Of a stretch of DNA of 19,117 nt, positions 7,945 through 16,718 are shown one piece after another. The translations under genes and the position numbers were made by a program. The stretch's first letter is position 1. Each line of letters opens with the position of its first letter. Under the pieces are notes generated by a model, which saw only the letters and a program-made list of their open reading frames with translations, made no database searches and was not told the DNA's origin. The DNA is from an uncultured Eubacterium sp. (lineage in GTDB: Bacteria > Bacillota > Clostridia > Lachnospirales > Lachnospiraceae): assembly GCA_934316845.1 (NCBI GenBank), contig CAKRDZ010000043.1, forward strand, positions 1 through 19,117, written 5' to 3'.

Positions 7945-7979
7945 CTGCCGCACTAAGATTAGTGTGGCAGTTCCTATTT
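7945..7979 (+). terminator. Rho-independent terminator of the surface-protein gene
   Basis: CTGCCGCACTAA (7945-7956) pairs with TTAGTGTGGCAG (7959-7970), 12 pairs with one G-U, followed by TTCCTATTTTT. It separates the surface-protein gene from the operon that begins at 8115. Confidence 0.85.
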
Positions 7980-7997
7980 TTGAAGGAGTGGGGGACG

Positions 7998-8096
7998 ATG
8001 GATGGGAAAAACCACAATCTTGTTACAAGTCCTGTATTTGGGACAGCAAATTTGTATAATTGGAGATATAGAAACAATGAATGCCTTATAGTTTAA
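7998..8096 (+). CDS. Possible 32-residue leader or small protein
   Basis: An ATG at 7998 follows AAGGAG (7983-7988) by nine bases and opens 32 codons ending at TAA 8094-8096, 18 bases before the next ATG. The predicted peptide starts MDGKNHNLVTSPVFGTANLY and ends in a short aromatic/polar stretch. It has no membrane segment or recognisable motif. It lies between the terminator and the three-gene operon, so it could be a leader peptide, a small operon member or a chance ORF with a good ribosome site. I saw no convincing promoter in 7971-8114. Confidence 0.3.
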   Translation: MDGKNHNLVTSPVFGTANLYNWRYRNNECLIV

Positions 8097-8114
8097 TAGA
8101 CAAGGAGAGAGAAG

Positions 8115-9317
8115 ATGAAGTTAGGCTGGGTAGATTTTTCAAAAGAAGATAGACAGAAAGCACTGGATGTGATCAATCTTTTAAGTGAGAAAGGTGCCGT
8201 TGATGAACTGGGAATCGGTATTGTACGAGATGCATTTGCCAATTATTTTTTTCCGGGGACATCTACCATCCAGACCAGGGCAAAGTATTTTCTGATCGTA
8301 CCATATGTGCTTAAAGAGGCAGTTACAGGAAAATATGGAAAAGATCCAAACCGTATATTAAATCGAATTGATGCAGAGGAAAAAGAATGCGGCAGGATGC
8401 TTCTTGAAGCGGATCCGAATGCGGAGGGTGTGATCGGAAAGCGAATGCTCCCGACAGGATGGGTGGCAAGAAAGCCGTCTGATATTTATTGGAATGGAAT
8501 ACGTACCTATGGTATCTTTTGCGATTATGGGTTGTCTATTCCGGAGTATATCGCCCTCGCTATGAGGTTAAAAGAACAGAAGGTATCTGCCGGACTTGGA
8601 AATCGGAAAGTTGATGCAGAAGAAAACGAAAAAGATGATGCAGATGCTGGAGATATTGCCAATATTCAGTTTTGGGATCTGCCAATATACGAAGAAAACT
8701 GGCGGGATGATCTGAAGATTGAGCTGACAAAAAAAGAGGCGTTTTATTTGGATAAAAAGATTCAGAAGTCTACGAAAGGAACCTTGCTGGAGTTTATATT
8801 AAAGAATCACATTGATCTTAATGAATATAAAGATTTTTCTTCTATGGCAGCAGATCTATCGCAAAAGGTAGAACCGGAACTTGCCTATATGATGCATCTT
8901 GCCTGTGATTTTAGCAATCTGGTGTATAGGGCAAGAGTACGCTATAATGTGATGCTTTCGGAAGGGGAAAATGTCATTGCCCTGGATAGATGGAAGCAGT
9001 TGGAAACGCAGTGTAGTAGTTATGCGACCGTAGATCTGAAAGCTGTGTTTGAAAAACTGCGGCTGCAGAATCCGGCAACATTACTCTTTTTGATGAAACT
9101 GCAGGAAGCATTTGTAAATCAAGATATAGATATGGTGGATCAATTGATAAAGAAAAGAGAAATCCAATTAAAGGGCGTAAAACGGGCGAAACTTAACAGA
9201 CCGAAAGAGTTTGATCCTTCCGTATGGATCGGAGGAGAAGCATTGGATTATCGTTTCTCAGATACCAAAAGGATCATCAATGATATTTATGCCGGGGAGG
9301 TGAGCGCAGATGTTTAG
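8115..9317 (+). CDS. DUF6361-type protein, first gene of a candidate defence operon
   Basis: The 400-residue product begins GWVDFSKEDRQKALDVI and continues with VDELGIGIVRDAFANYFFPGTSTIQTRAKYF, which I recognise as the conserved N-terminus of the DUF6361 family. The biochemical role of this family is not known to me. No signal peptide, membrane segment or nucleotide-binding loop is visible, so it should be cytosolic. A charged Glu/Asp/Lys-rich linker lies around residues 165-180, and the C-terminal half is mostly helical by composition. The ATG follows AAGGAGAGAG. The stop codon overlaps the next gene by 8 bases, implying translational coupling and a fixed partnership with the nuclease-like and helicase genes. 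By context it may be a structural, sensing or DNA-binding subunit; this is inference. Confidence 0.8.
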   Translation: MKLGWVDFSKEDRQKALDVINLLSEKGAVDELGIGIVRDAFANYFFPGTSTIQTRAKYFLIVPYVLKEAVTGKYGKDPNRILNRIDAEEKECGRMLLEADPNAEGVIGKRMLPTGWVARKPSDIYWNGIRTYGIFCDYGLSIPEYIALAMRLKEQKVSAGLGNRKVDAEENEKDDADAGDIANIQFWDLPIYEENWRDDLKIELTKKEAFYLDKKIQKSTKGTLLEFILKNHIDLNEYKDFSSMAADLSQKVEPELAYMMHLACDFSNLVYRARVRYNVMLSEGENVIALDRWKQLETQCSSYATVDLKAVFEKLRLQNPATLLFLMKLQEAFVNQDIDMVDQLIKKREIQLKGVKRAKLNRPKEFDPSVWIGGEALDYRFSDTKRIINDIYAGEVSADV

Positions 9318-11151
9318 ACCGGATTCAAATGAGGACAGAACAAATTACAGTGAAATCTTGATGCCGCCGGAAGGATATCGGCTTGACAAAGCGATAGGTA
9401 CGACATATTCTCTTGATCTGGAGACTTTAACTGCGGTGTCAATCAGTCTGGGACTATCGGAAGAAGCGGATAGTAAACTGATGCACAATCCAATCAGTAT
9501 GCTCAATGCATTGCAAAAGATCTCCGATAAGATCTTGATTTTTTGTGAAGCAGGGCAGATCAAGGTTCCCGCTAAACCAAATGCATTGTCAATTCTTTTG
9601 GAAAAGATGGTTGTTGAAGTGGCATTGCCAAAGGACCGGCAGCTGGGAAGATATCCGGTATTCCATCCGAAGGCATGGGTGTTATCCTATGTGAATGAAG
9701 CGGGAGATAAGAAATATCGTTTTGTGGTATTGAGCCGAAATCTTACTTTTGACAGAAGCTGGGATATCAGCTTTGCTATGGACAGCAGCAGTTCTGTTCG
9801 ACAGAAGGAAAAGACAAAACCAATGATTGACTTTTTGGAATATTTGACAGGAAATGTAAAGAGTGCTATGCAGGATGCAGGGAAAAAGAGAAAACTCATA
9901 CGTTCTCTTATGTCAGAATTACAATCCGTGTCATTTTCGCTGGATAGTAAAGAGTTTGGTGAAGATTTTCAGATCCTTCCACTCGGTATCGGAAAAAATG
10001 CGTATTCTATGAAAGAGGATGCGTTGTTCTGCAAGAATAAAAATAGTGCAAATTATACGTTTAGCGAGTTAGTGGTTATGTCGCCATTTGTTTCCGGCAG
10101 TATAATATCGGATTTTAATGCGGCAGAAAGAGGGGGATCGGGATGCAGAAGAACATTGATTACGAGACGCTCGGAACTTGGAAAGTTAAAGAAAACGGAT
10201 ATCGATAATTTTTCTGTTTATGTTCTTAAAGATGACATTGTAGATGGAGAAGAGGCAATTTCAGATGAATTTGCAGAGAAGCAGAAACAGGACATTCATG
10301 CTAAGATTTATCTGCGGAGAAAAAATTCGGATGTTGATCTTTATCTTGGTTCAATGAATGCCTCATTTGCGGCAGTCAACAAAAATGTAGAAATGATGTT
10401 ATGGCTGGGGACAAAGAGTAGGTATCTGAATGGACAGAAATTTTTGGAAGACATTTTTTGTGGTAAGGATGAGAAGAATCCATTTGAAAGAGCAGAGATA
10501 TCGGAACCGGAGCATGACACAGAAAATGAAAGCCATGCGTTGCTGGAGCAGATGATCAAGGATTTGTGCCGTGTAAAGAAAAGTGCTGTGATCGTGCCAA
10601 TGGAGGAAAAGGCGGACAGATACAGAATAACGGTTAATTTTGAAGGGGTGGGAAAAAATGGAAATATATACATATCGCCCTATGCTTCCAAGCAGACGAA
10701 AGCTATAAATGAGCAGGTAGAGTTTACAGATCTTGAAACGTTACAACTTACAGAGTTTTACGAAGTAATTGCAAAACAGGGAGAAGCAGAGATCCGAAGG
10801 ATCATTATGATACCGACAACAGGGTTTCCGGAAAATAGAGAAAATGCGGTAGTAAATAGTGTGGTAAAGGATCAAAATTCTTTTGTAGAGTATATTGTTT
10901 TTGTACTGGGGGACGATTATCTTGCTTCTATGTTGGAGAGAAAGCAGATAGGCGAATCCGGGTTTTTCAGAAATTCGCACAATGTGTTACCCGCTCTGTA
11001 TGAGAAGATGTTAAAAACTTCGGTAGATGAGCCGGAAAGATTGCGGGATATCGGATATATACTCAGAATGGTAACGGATAAAGAAATTATACCGGATGAG
11101 TTCCGCTCACTTTATGATACATTTTGTAAGACATTAAAAATCAAAGGATAA
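9310..11151 (+). CDS. Phospholipase-D-superfamily protein (probable nuclease)
   Basis: The 613-residue product carries two half-sites of the PLD superfamily. The first is HPKAWVL (H119, K121) followed by VVLSRNLT; the second is HAKIYLRR (H330, K332) followed by LYLGSMNAS (N350). A single protein can thus build the two-histidine active site used by PLD-type nucleases and lipases. The usual Asp of the HKD motif is not obvious in either half, as in several PLD nucleases. No signal peptide or membrane segment is seen, so DNA or RNA is a more likely substrate than lipid. About 260 residues follow the second half-site and resemble nothing I know. The ATG at 9310 overlaps the previous stop by 8 bases and has GGGGAGG nine bases upstream. 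The partner helicase starts 15 bases after the stop codon. Confidence 0.85.
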   Translation: MFRPDSNEDRTNYSEILMPPEGYRLDKAIGTTYSLDLETLTAVSISLGLSEEADSKLMHNPISMLNALQKISDKILIFCEAGQIKVPAKPNALSILLEKMVVEVALPKDRQLGRYPVFHPKAWVLSYVNEAGDKKYRFVVLSRNLTFDRSWDISFAMDSSSSVRQKEKTKPMIDFLEYLTGNVKSAMQDAGKKRKLIRSLMSELQSVSFSLDSKEFGEDFQILPLGIGKNAYSMKEDALFCKNKNSANYTFSELVVMSPFVSGSIISDFNAAERGGSGCRRTLITRRSELGKLKKTDIDNFSVYVLKDDIVDGEEAISDEFAEKQKQDIHAKIYLRRKNSDVDLYLGSMNASFAAVNKNVEMMLWLGTKSRYLNGQKFLEDIFCGKDEKNPFERAEISEPEHDTENESHALLEQMIKDLCRVKKSAVIVPMEEKADRYRITVNFEGVGKNGNIYISPYASKQTKAINEQVEFTDLETLQLTEFYEVIAKQGEAEIRRIIMIPTTGFPENRENAVVNSVVKDQNSFVEYIVFVLGDDYLASMLERKQIGESGFFRNSHNVLPALYEKMLKTSVDEPERLRDIGYILRMVTDKEIIPDEFRSLYDTFCKTLKIKG

Positions 11152-11166
11152 GAGGTGGAATGAATT

Positions 11167-14100
11167 ATGTTACAGTTTGATATTGATACAGTGGAAAAGA
11201 ATACATTGAAGGGTCTGAAAGATTTTCAGCGTGCTACGGTTGACCGGGTAGATTACCTTTTCAGACAGGGGCAAAACCGTGTGCTGGTGGCAGATGAAGT
11301 TGGTATGGGAAAGACCTTGATCGCCAGAGGAACAATAGCAAAGACGGCACGACTTCGGATCGAAGAAAAAGATGACCTGTTCAAGGTAGTTTATATCTGT
11401 TCGAATCAGAATATTGCAAACCAGAACATCCGCAAATTAGATGTGACGGGAAAGAATGTAATAGATTCTGTATCGGATACCAGATTATCCATGCAGCATT
11501 TGAAAATAATGGAACAGGAGAACAATCTGTTTATAAAAAAAGGGTTTATTCAGCTGATTCCACTTACTCCGGAGACTTCTTTCCGCATGACTTCCGGTGG
11601 TGGAAGTGTTCAGGAGAGAGCGCTTATGTTTTCTATTCTTGCGCGGATACCGGAATTTAAAAGCAACAAGACATCCTTGGAACGATTTATGATGTTAGAT
11701 GCTGTCAAGGCCTGGGATTCAGAAAAATGGTACTTTGAATGTCGAGTATCAAAATGTGAAAGAACGACTAAGGGGAAATACCCTGCTAATGTGATTCAAA
11801 AGATTTTGGATTACGAGGATTATCCGGAGATCAGAGATATACTGCTGAATCATTTACAAGAGAGACGGTATCGAAAGAAACAGCTTACGTATTCCAATTA
11901 TTATGTGATGAATAAACTGCGTGTGATGTTTGCAAGAATCAGTGTGTCTATGCTCAAACCGGATCTTGTAATTATGGATGAGTTTCAGAGATTTAAGTTT
12001 TTGCTTTCATCGGATGATAGTGAGATTGGAATATTATCTCATAGTTTTTTGAGCGGACATGATACCAGAGTTCTTCTCCTATCTGCAACACCATATAGGC
12101 TGTATTCCACCTTGGAAGAAATAGATGAAACCCCGAATCAGTTAGATGAACATTATGCAGAGTTTTTTCAGGTAATGGATTTTCTGTTTGATGATCCGGA
12201 AAAAGATACAAAATTTCGCGAAGTGTGGAGAAATTATTCGGTAGCGCTAAATGAATTAAAAGCAGGGGATAGTGCTATCATCCGTGTGAAAGAACAGGCA
12301 GAGAATGCTATGTATCAAGGGGTTAGCAGGACGGAGCGTATTTCGGTGATGGATTCCGGCGATTACACGGATGACAGCAGCGTAAAAAATCATCTGTGTA
12401 TTAATGAGAATGACATAAATTCTTATCTTCAAATGGCGAAACTGCTGGAGAATACGGATATTACCCAGTCTCTTCCGGTTGATTATGTGAAAAGCTGTCC
12501 TTATCTCATGTCCTTTATGAGAAATTATAAGATAAAGGAGCAGGTGGAAAAATATTTTAAAAAGTATCCGGATGAGTTCCCGGCAGAAAGGACGCAAAAC
12601 CTTTTATGGCTTAACAAAGCAAAGATAAATCGGTATGACGAACTGCCACAGACCAATGCCCGGTTGAAAACATTGATGGAAAAGGCATTTACGAATGGCG
12701 CAGAGAAATATATGTGGGTGCCTCCGTCAAAACCATACTATGAAATGAGAGGTGCTTATAAAAACAGCAGCAATTTTTCAAAAATTCTTGTCTTTTCAGC
12801 GTGGGAGATGGTTCCGCGAATGATCGGAGCAATGGTTTCTTATGAGGCGGAACGGCTTACAATAGGAAAACTCGTTCATAAAAGCAAGAATCAGGACAAG
12901 AAAAATACAGGATATTTTTCGGATGGTTCTAAAAGATATCCCGTTTCAAGATTGCGTTTTAATGTTTCGAATGGGGAAGTAAAAGGGATGAGTCTCTTTG
13001 CACTGCTGTATCCGTCAAAGACATTGGCAGAATTATATTCTCCGATCGAATCACTCAATAAAAATCATTCGTTAGAGCAGATAGAAAAATCCATTCGTGC
13101 TGTGCTGCGGAAAAAACTGGCTCAGATTGACGCAAATTATGGTTCTGCGTCCAACAAAAGAGTGGATGAAAGATGGTATTATCTGGCACCGATGCTTATG
13201 GATGGGGTGAAATATGCTGCAAATTGGATGGAGGACAAAGAGACGGATAAGGACGCAGAAGATACCACTTCCGAGCAGGAAAAGAAAAATTCCAAAAATA
13301 AGAGAAACAAGGGATTTCTTACGCATATTGACAAGTTAAGAAAATATCTGAACGATCCCGATTCGATTAAATTAGGAAAACAACCGGAAGATCTGATGGA
13401 TACACTTGTAAATATGGTGCTTGGTTCACCGGCAGTCTGTATTTACCGTTCGAATGGAAACAGCATCGGTAGAGCGACGGCTCTGGCAAAGGTATTTGTC
13501 AATAATTTTAACCTGCCGGAATCTACTGCTATTATAGATCTGACTTATGGAAGGTGCAAAGACGATAATTCCCACTGGCAGAATGTGTTGAAATACTGTA
13601 AGGATGGCTGCTTTCAGGCAATGATTGATGAATACATACACATGCTTGGTGAAACTGTAGGTTTACAGACAATTGGGGAGAAGCATGAACTGGTGCATGA
13701 AATGATGAAGGAATCTCTTAGGATTCATACGGCAACGTATGTGGCAGATACCTATACCTCTTTTAAGAATCGTATTAACGGAGAAACGAAAAATAGAGAG
13801 GGGTGCCGGATCCGTTCCAGTTATGCCGTTGGATTTACAAAAGATACCGGGGATAATTCCAAGGTAGTGATGCGGAAAGAAAACATCAGAAATGCATTTA
13901 ATTCGCCGCTTCGTCCATTTGTACTTGCAACTACTTCCATCGGACAGGAAGGACTTGATTTTCACAATTACTGTCGTGTCATCATGCACTGGAATCTGCC
14001 CGGCAACCCGATCGATCTGGAGCAGCGAGAAGGACGGATCAACCGTTTTAAGTGCCTGGCTATCCGGCAGAACATCGCAGATAAATATGGACAGCCGGGA

Positions 14101-14457
14101 AAGATAATATTTAAACGTGATATATGGACAGAAATGTTTAAAGCGGCAAAGGCAGAGAGGCAAAAAGGGCAGTCAGAACTCGTTCCATTCTGGTGTTTTG
14201 GAAAAAATCAGAATGTGAAAATTGAAAGAATTGTGCCAATGTATCCTATGAGTAAGGATGAGATCAAATATGAAAGGCTGATTAAAATCTTATCGCTGTA
14301 TCGTATGACACTGGGGCAGGCAAGGCAGGAAGAACTGCTGGAATATCTGTTCAAGGAATTTAAAGATACCAGTGACTTGAAGAAGTTATTTATTGATCTC
14401 AGTCCATTTTCGAAAGAGAGGGAGCGAAACTGTTCAAAGAGCTGTGAAAAGCGCTAA
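11167..14457 (+). CDS. SNF2/RapA-like superfamily 2 helicase
   Basis: The 1096-residue product is an SF2 helicase or translocase. Motif I is VADEVGMGKT (41-50), motif II is LVIMDEFQRF (about 267-276, so DEFQ rather than DEAD), and motif III is LLLSATPYR (303-311). In the C-terminal RecA-like lobe, motif V is ATTSIGQEGLDFH (about 921-933) and motif VI is QREGRINRF (about 952-960). A very long insert, about 600 residues, separates the two lobes and includes a charged low-complexity patch (TEQEKKNSKNKRNK-like, near 13260-13320). The ATG follows GAGGTGG by eight bases. Fifteen bases separate it from the PLD gene, so all three genes should be co-transcribed. It probably moves along or remodels nucleic acid to bring the PLD nuclease to its target, by analogy with helicase-PLD pairs in DISARM and Mokosh; the specific role is inferred. 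Confidence 0.88.
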   Translation: MLQFDIDTVEKNTLKGLKDFQRATVDRVDYLFRQGQNRVLVADEVGMGKTLIARGTIAKTARLRIEEKDDLFKVVYICSNQNIANQNIRKLDVTGKNVIDSVSDTRLSMQHLKIMEQENNLFIKKGFIQLIPLTPETSFRMTSGGGSVQERALMFSILARIPEFKSNKTSLERFMMLDAVKAWDSEKWYFECRVSKCERTTKGKYPANVIQKILDYEDYPEIRDILLNHLQERRYRKKQLTYSNYYVMNKLRVMFARISVSMLKPDLVIMDEFQRFKFLLSSDDSEIGILSHSFLSGHDTRVLLLSATPYRLYSTLEEIDETPNQLDEHYAEFFQVMDFLFDDPEKDTKFREVWRNYSVALNELKAGDSAIIRVKEQAENAMYQGVSRTERISVMDSGDYTDDSSVKNHLCINENDINSYLQMAKLLENTDITQSLPVDYVKSCPYLMSFMRNYKIKEQVEKYFKKYPDEFPAERTQNLLWLNKAKINRYDELPQTNARLKTLMEKAFTNGAEKYMWVPPSKPYYEMRGAYKNSSNFSKILVFSAWEMVPRMIGAMVSYEAERLTIGKLVHKSKNQDKKNTGYFSDGSKRYPVSRLRFNVSNGEVKGMSLFALLYPSKTLAELYSPIESLNKNHSLEQIEKSIRAVLRKKLAQIDANYGSASNKRVDERWYYLAPMLMDGVKYAANWMEDKETDKDAEDTTSEQEKKNSKNKRNKGFLTHIDKLRKYLNDPDSIKLGKQPEDLMDTLVNMVLGSPAVCIYRSNGNSIGRATALAKVFVNNFNLPESTAIIDLTYGRCKDDNSHWQNVLKYCKDGCFQAMIDEYIHMLGETVGLQTIGEKHELVHEMMKESLRIHTATYVADTYTSFKNRINGETKNREGCRIRSSYAVGFTKDTGDNSKVVMRKENIRNAFNSPLRPFVLATTSIGQEGLDFHNYCRVIMHWNLPGNPIDLEQREGRINRFKCLAIRQNIADKYGQPGKIIFKRDIWTEMFKAAKAERQKGQSELVPFWCFGKNQNVKIERIVPMYPMSKDEIKYERLIKILSLYRMTLGQARQEELLEYLFKEFKDTSDLKKLFIDLSPFSKERERNCSKSCEKR

Positions 14458-14477
14458 ACTAAGAAAAATAAAATGTA

Positions 14478-14506
14478 TTGCTTTTGTACACACAATATAC
14501 TATAAT
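14478..14506 (+). promoter_or_regulatory. Sigma-A promoter of the relB-like gene
   Basis: TTGCTT at 14478-14483 and a perfect TATAAT at 14501-14506 are 17 bases apart. Transcription would begin near 14513, about 38 bases before the ATG at 14551. It shows that the antitoxin gene is expressed independently of the upstream operon. Confidence 0.8.
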
Positions 14507-14550
14507 GTTTATAAGAGAGGAACATACTATATTTGGAAGGAGTGATTGTA

Positions 14551-14859
14551 ATGGCGGCAAAGACAGCAAATTTGTATGCGCGAATTGAACCAGAAGTGAA
14601 AGAGAAGGCCGAGAGCATTTTGTCCACCCTTGGCATTCCGGCATCCAATGCAATCAATATGTTTTATAAGCAGATTATTTTGAACAGAGGACTGCCGTTT
14701 GAAGTGAAGATTCCGAGCAAAGCGGTAGTAAATATGGATGAATTAACATCAGAAGAGTTGGACGCGGAAATCGAAAAAGGATATATGGATATGCTGGAAG
14801 GAAGAACGCGCTCTGCCAAACAAGTGTTTTCAGATATTCATAAGGATTATGGCTTATGA
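14551..14859 (+). CDS. RelB/DinJ-family antitoxin without RelE-type toxin
   Basis: The 102-residue product begins MAAKTANLYARIEPEVKEKA and has the RelB/DinJ ribbon-helix-helix signature (LYARIEPEVKEKAESIL..LGIPASNAINMFYKQI, then LPFEVKIPSK). In this family the N-terminal part dimerises and binds the operon's own promoter, and the C-terminal part wraps and inactivates a RelE/YafQ-type RNase. The start at 14551 follows AAGGAG; an upstream in-frame TTG overlaps the ribosome site. No RelE-type toxin gene follows, only a 30-codon ORF overlapping the stop. It may be a remnant, or serve a toxin elsewhere. Confidence 0.85.
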   Translation: MAAKTANLYARIEPEVKEKAESILSTLGIPASNAINMFYKQIILNRGLPFEVKIPSKAVVNMDELTSEELDAEIEKGYMDMLEGRTRSAKQVFSDIHKDYGL

Positions 14860-14948
14860 TATATGCGCAAGGTGAAAAACTTTCTGAATTATTACTGGAA
14901 TTGGAGCAAAAGGTTAGTGAGATATTAGAAGTTTACAAATTTCTTTAA
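14856..14948 (+). CDS. Small 30-codon ORF overlapping the antitoxin stop
   Basis: ATG at 14856 overlaps the antitoxin stop in the ATGA arrangement usual for toxin-antitoxin pairs, and 30 codons follow to TAA at 14946-14948. The peptide (MIYAQGEKLSELLLELEQKV, then ten more residues) would be one amphipathic helix rich in Leu and Glu. It is far too short for a RelE toxin and shows no toxin motif. It may be a true small protein using translational coupling, or the shortened stub of a lost partner. Confidence 0.4.
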   Translation: MIYAQGEKLSELLLELEQKVSEILEVYKFL

Positions 14949-15017
14949 CTTTGATTTTTTAAATATAACTTTAAGAATTGAAAGAAATGAAAACGAATAT
15001 TTGAAATACGCTTACTA

Positions 15018-15042
15018 GGTGCAGATTTTTCTGCACCTTTTT
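15018..15042 (+). terminator. Rho-independent terminator after the antitoxin
   Basis: GGTGCAGA (15018-15025) pairs perfectly with TCTGCACC (15030-15037) around TTTT, followed by five T's. It separates the relB-like unit from the sigma-factor operon. Between 15043 and 15142 I see no clear promoter apart from AT-rich sequence. Confidence 0.88.
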
Positions 15043-15142
15043 GAATACAAATTTTTTTCTCCCCCACCCGACCAAATGTGTTATTATTTTATCTAATAGT
15101 TGTAGTACTTAATTTCAAGGCTTTGGGAGAAAGGAACATATC

Positions 15143-15670
15143 ATGGATACGAAACTTGTCATACAAGCGAAAAAACATAATAAAGAAGCCTTTGTGAAAC
15201 TGGTAGAGGAGAATCAGGCGAGTATGTATAAAGCCGCCATTGCCATTTTGCAAAATGACGAGGATGCCGCAGATGCGATACAGGAGACGATCCTTGTCTG
15301 CTGGGAAAAGATGGGTTCTCTGCGGCATGCCGGATATTTCAAGACGTGGATGATGCGGATTTTAATTCACCAGTGTTATGCGATTTGTAATCAAAAGAAA
15401 AGGATGGTTGCGGCGGACAACTTGCCGGAAGTGGCGGATTGCGCCGAACGATACGGAGAGATCGAGTGGCGTGAAATGTTAGGCTGTTTAAGTGAAAAGC
15501 AGCGCATTGTCGTGGAACTTTATTATGGACAGCAGTTTAAGGTGCGGGAAATTGCGGAGGCATTGCAAATTGGGCAAAGCGCGGTAAAAAGCCGACTGCA
15601 GTCAGCGAGAAAAACGCTGGAACAGTATTATGATATCGGGAAAAAAGCATCGGATGATGCGGACGATTGA
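15143..15670 (+). CDS. ECF-type RNA polymerase sigma factor
   Basis: The 175-residue product has the two-domain layout of extracytoplasmic-function sigma factors. Region 2 spans about residues 12-80 (YKAAIAILQNDEDAADAIQETILVCW...FKTWMMRILIHQC). Region 4 spans about 110-165 (LSEKQRIVVELYYGQQFKVREIAEALQIGQSAVKSRLQSARKTL), with a clear helix-turn-helix for the -35 element. It would direct polymerase to a stress or envelope regulon, likely including its own operon. The ATG at 15143 follows AGAAAGGAA. The stop is 19 bases before the next gene, a DUF4179-type membrane protein, the usual arrangement of sigma and anti-sigma factor. Resemblance to the SigV-like ECF group is a guess from context. Confidence 0.9.
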   Translation: MDTKLVIQAKKHNKEAFVKLVEENQASMYKAAIAILQNDEDAADAIQETILVCWEKMGSLRHAGYFKTWMMRILIHQCYAICNQKKRMVAADNLPEVADCAERYGEIEWREMLGCLSEKQRIVVELYYGQQFKVREIAEALQIGQSAVKSRLQSARKTLEQYYDIGKKASDDADD

Positions 15671-15689
15671 GAAATTGGAGGGATTGAGT

Positions 15690-16703
15690 ATGGATACATA
15701 TAAAAAATGGTTTGATGGGATTCGGAGAGACGAGGAAGTGCCGGAGGTGGTAAGGCAGACGGTTCAGGATACGCTACAGTGGCTGCCGGATGTGCCGGAA
15801 AAACAGCAGAAAAATAGTGTTTGGAAAAAATTGGCAGTCGTCGCAGCGGTGTTTGCTGTCATATGTGGTGTGCTGGCGGTAAATCCATCACTGGCGGCAA
15901 AACTTCCAATCGTTGGATCCATTTTTCAGCAGGTGGAGAAAGGGGCTGTTTACTCCGGCGAGTATACGGATTCAAAGAAGATCATACCGGAAAAAACGGG
16001 CAGTTTAAGTGCGGAGAGCCAGGGGATTAAACTGACGGCATCCGAAGTTTACTGCGATGGATTTTCGGTATATGTGACGATGCAGATGCAGGGCGCAGAT
16101 ATGGATTTTTCAAAAGAAGGGAAACGGATCTGTGTGAAAGCCCGGTACGGTTTCGACCAGCCAATGACGCAGGAAGATTCGGATATTCTGATTGATGGAA
16201 AATGTGTTGATAAGCATACTTTTATTGGCATGATGAAGTTTGATAAAACGGATGTTATTAAAAAAGATGGGATGTTACAGATCCGGATTTTGACAATTTA
16301 TGGTCAGGAAGAATCGGTTTCCGGTTTGTGGGAATTTGAGATCCCGTACACGTTCTATGAGGAGGGGAGCAGGGAGATAGCGGTCAATAAAAAGTTAAGC
16401 AGTCATTTGACGATAAAAAATGTATTTATATCTCCTTATCAGATTGTCGTATTTACAAAGGAAAGCGGGGGCGTGCACAGCCAGATTGTGTTGTTTGACC
16501 AAAACGGCAGGAAAATTTCCTTCGAAGAAATCGGAGAGAAAGAGGGGCAGTGGGAGCGGAAATTATATGCAAGGAGAGGGCGCGTGATAACGAAATTGTA
16601 TGGTTATGTTACGACGGAAGAAGGGCTTGCATTGCAGAAGGCGAAAACGAGAAACGAGGCAAAACGCCTGTCCATGTATCAGTTTTGTGTGGACATTTTA
16701 TAA
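15690..16703 (+). CDS. DUF4179-type membrane protein, probable anti-sigma factor
   Basis: The 337-residue product starts MDTYKKWFDGIRRDEEVPEV. A short cytosolic N-terminus (about 1-44) is followed by one membrane helix (about 46-66, KLAVVAAVFAVICGVLAV) and a large extracytoplasmic domain from about residue 70. The segment PSLAAKLPIVGSIFQ just after the helix is characteristic of DUF4179 proteins. Coupled to an ECF sigma gene, the cytosolic part should hold the sigma factor and the outer part should sense a signal. The start at 15690 follows GGAGGG by seven bases; an in-frame start 60 bases upstream inside the sigma gene lacks a ribosome site. How the signal releases the sigma factor is not visible in the sequence. 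Confidence 0.8.
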   Translation: MDTYKKWFDGIRRDEEVPEVVRQTVQDTLQWLPDVPEKQQKNSVWKKLAVVAAVFAVICGVLAVNPSLAAKLPIVGSIFQQVEKGAVYSGEYTDSKKIIPEKTGSLSAESQGIKLTASEVYCDGFSVYVTMQMQGADMDFSKEGKRICVKARYGFDQPMTQEDSDILIDGKCVDKHTFIGMMKFDKTDVIKKDGMLQIRILTIYGQEESVSGLWEFEIPYTFYEEGSREIAVNKKLSSHLTIKNVFISPYQIVVFTKESGGVHSQIVLFDQNGRKISFEEIGEKEGQWERKLYARRGRVITKLYGYVTTEEGLALQKAKTRNEAKRLSMYQFCVDIL

Positions 16704-16718
16704 GAAAAGAGGAATATT

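Noticed and set aside
8032..8060. TATAAT at 8055-8060 as promoter of the defence-like operon
   Set aside because: The hexamer is perfect, but the base sequence 17 bases upstream (CTGTAT) is a poor -35 and there is no extended -10 at the right spacing.
13663..14163. Minus-strand ORF of 166 codons inside the helicase gene
   Set aside because: It overlaps the conserved helicase motifs V and VI on the plus strand and has no family resemblance or ribosome site.
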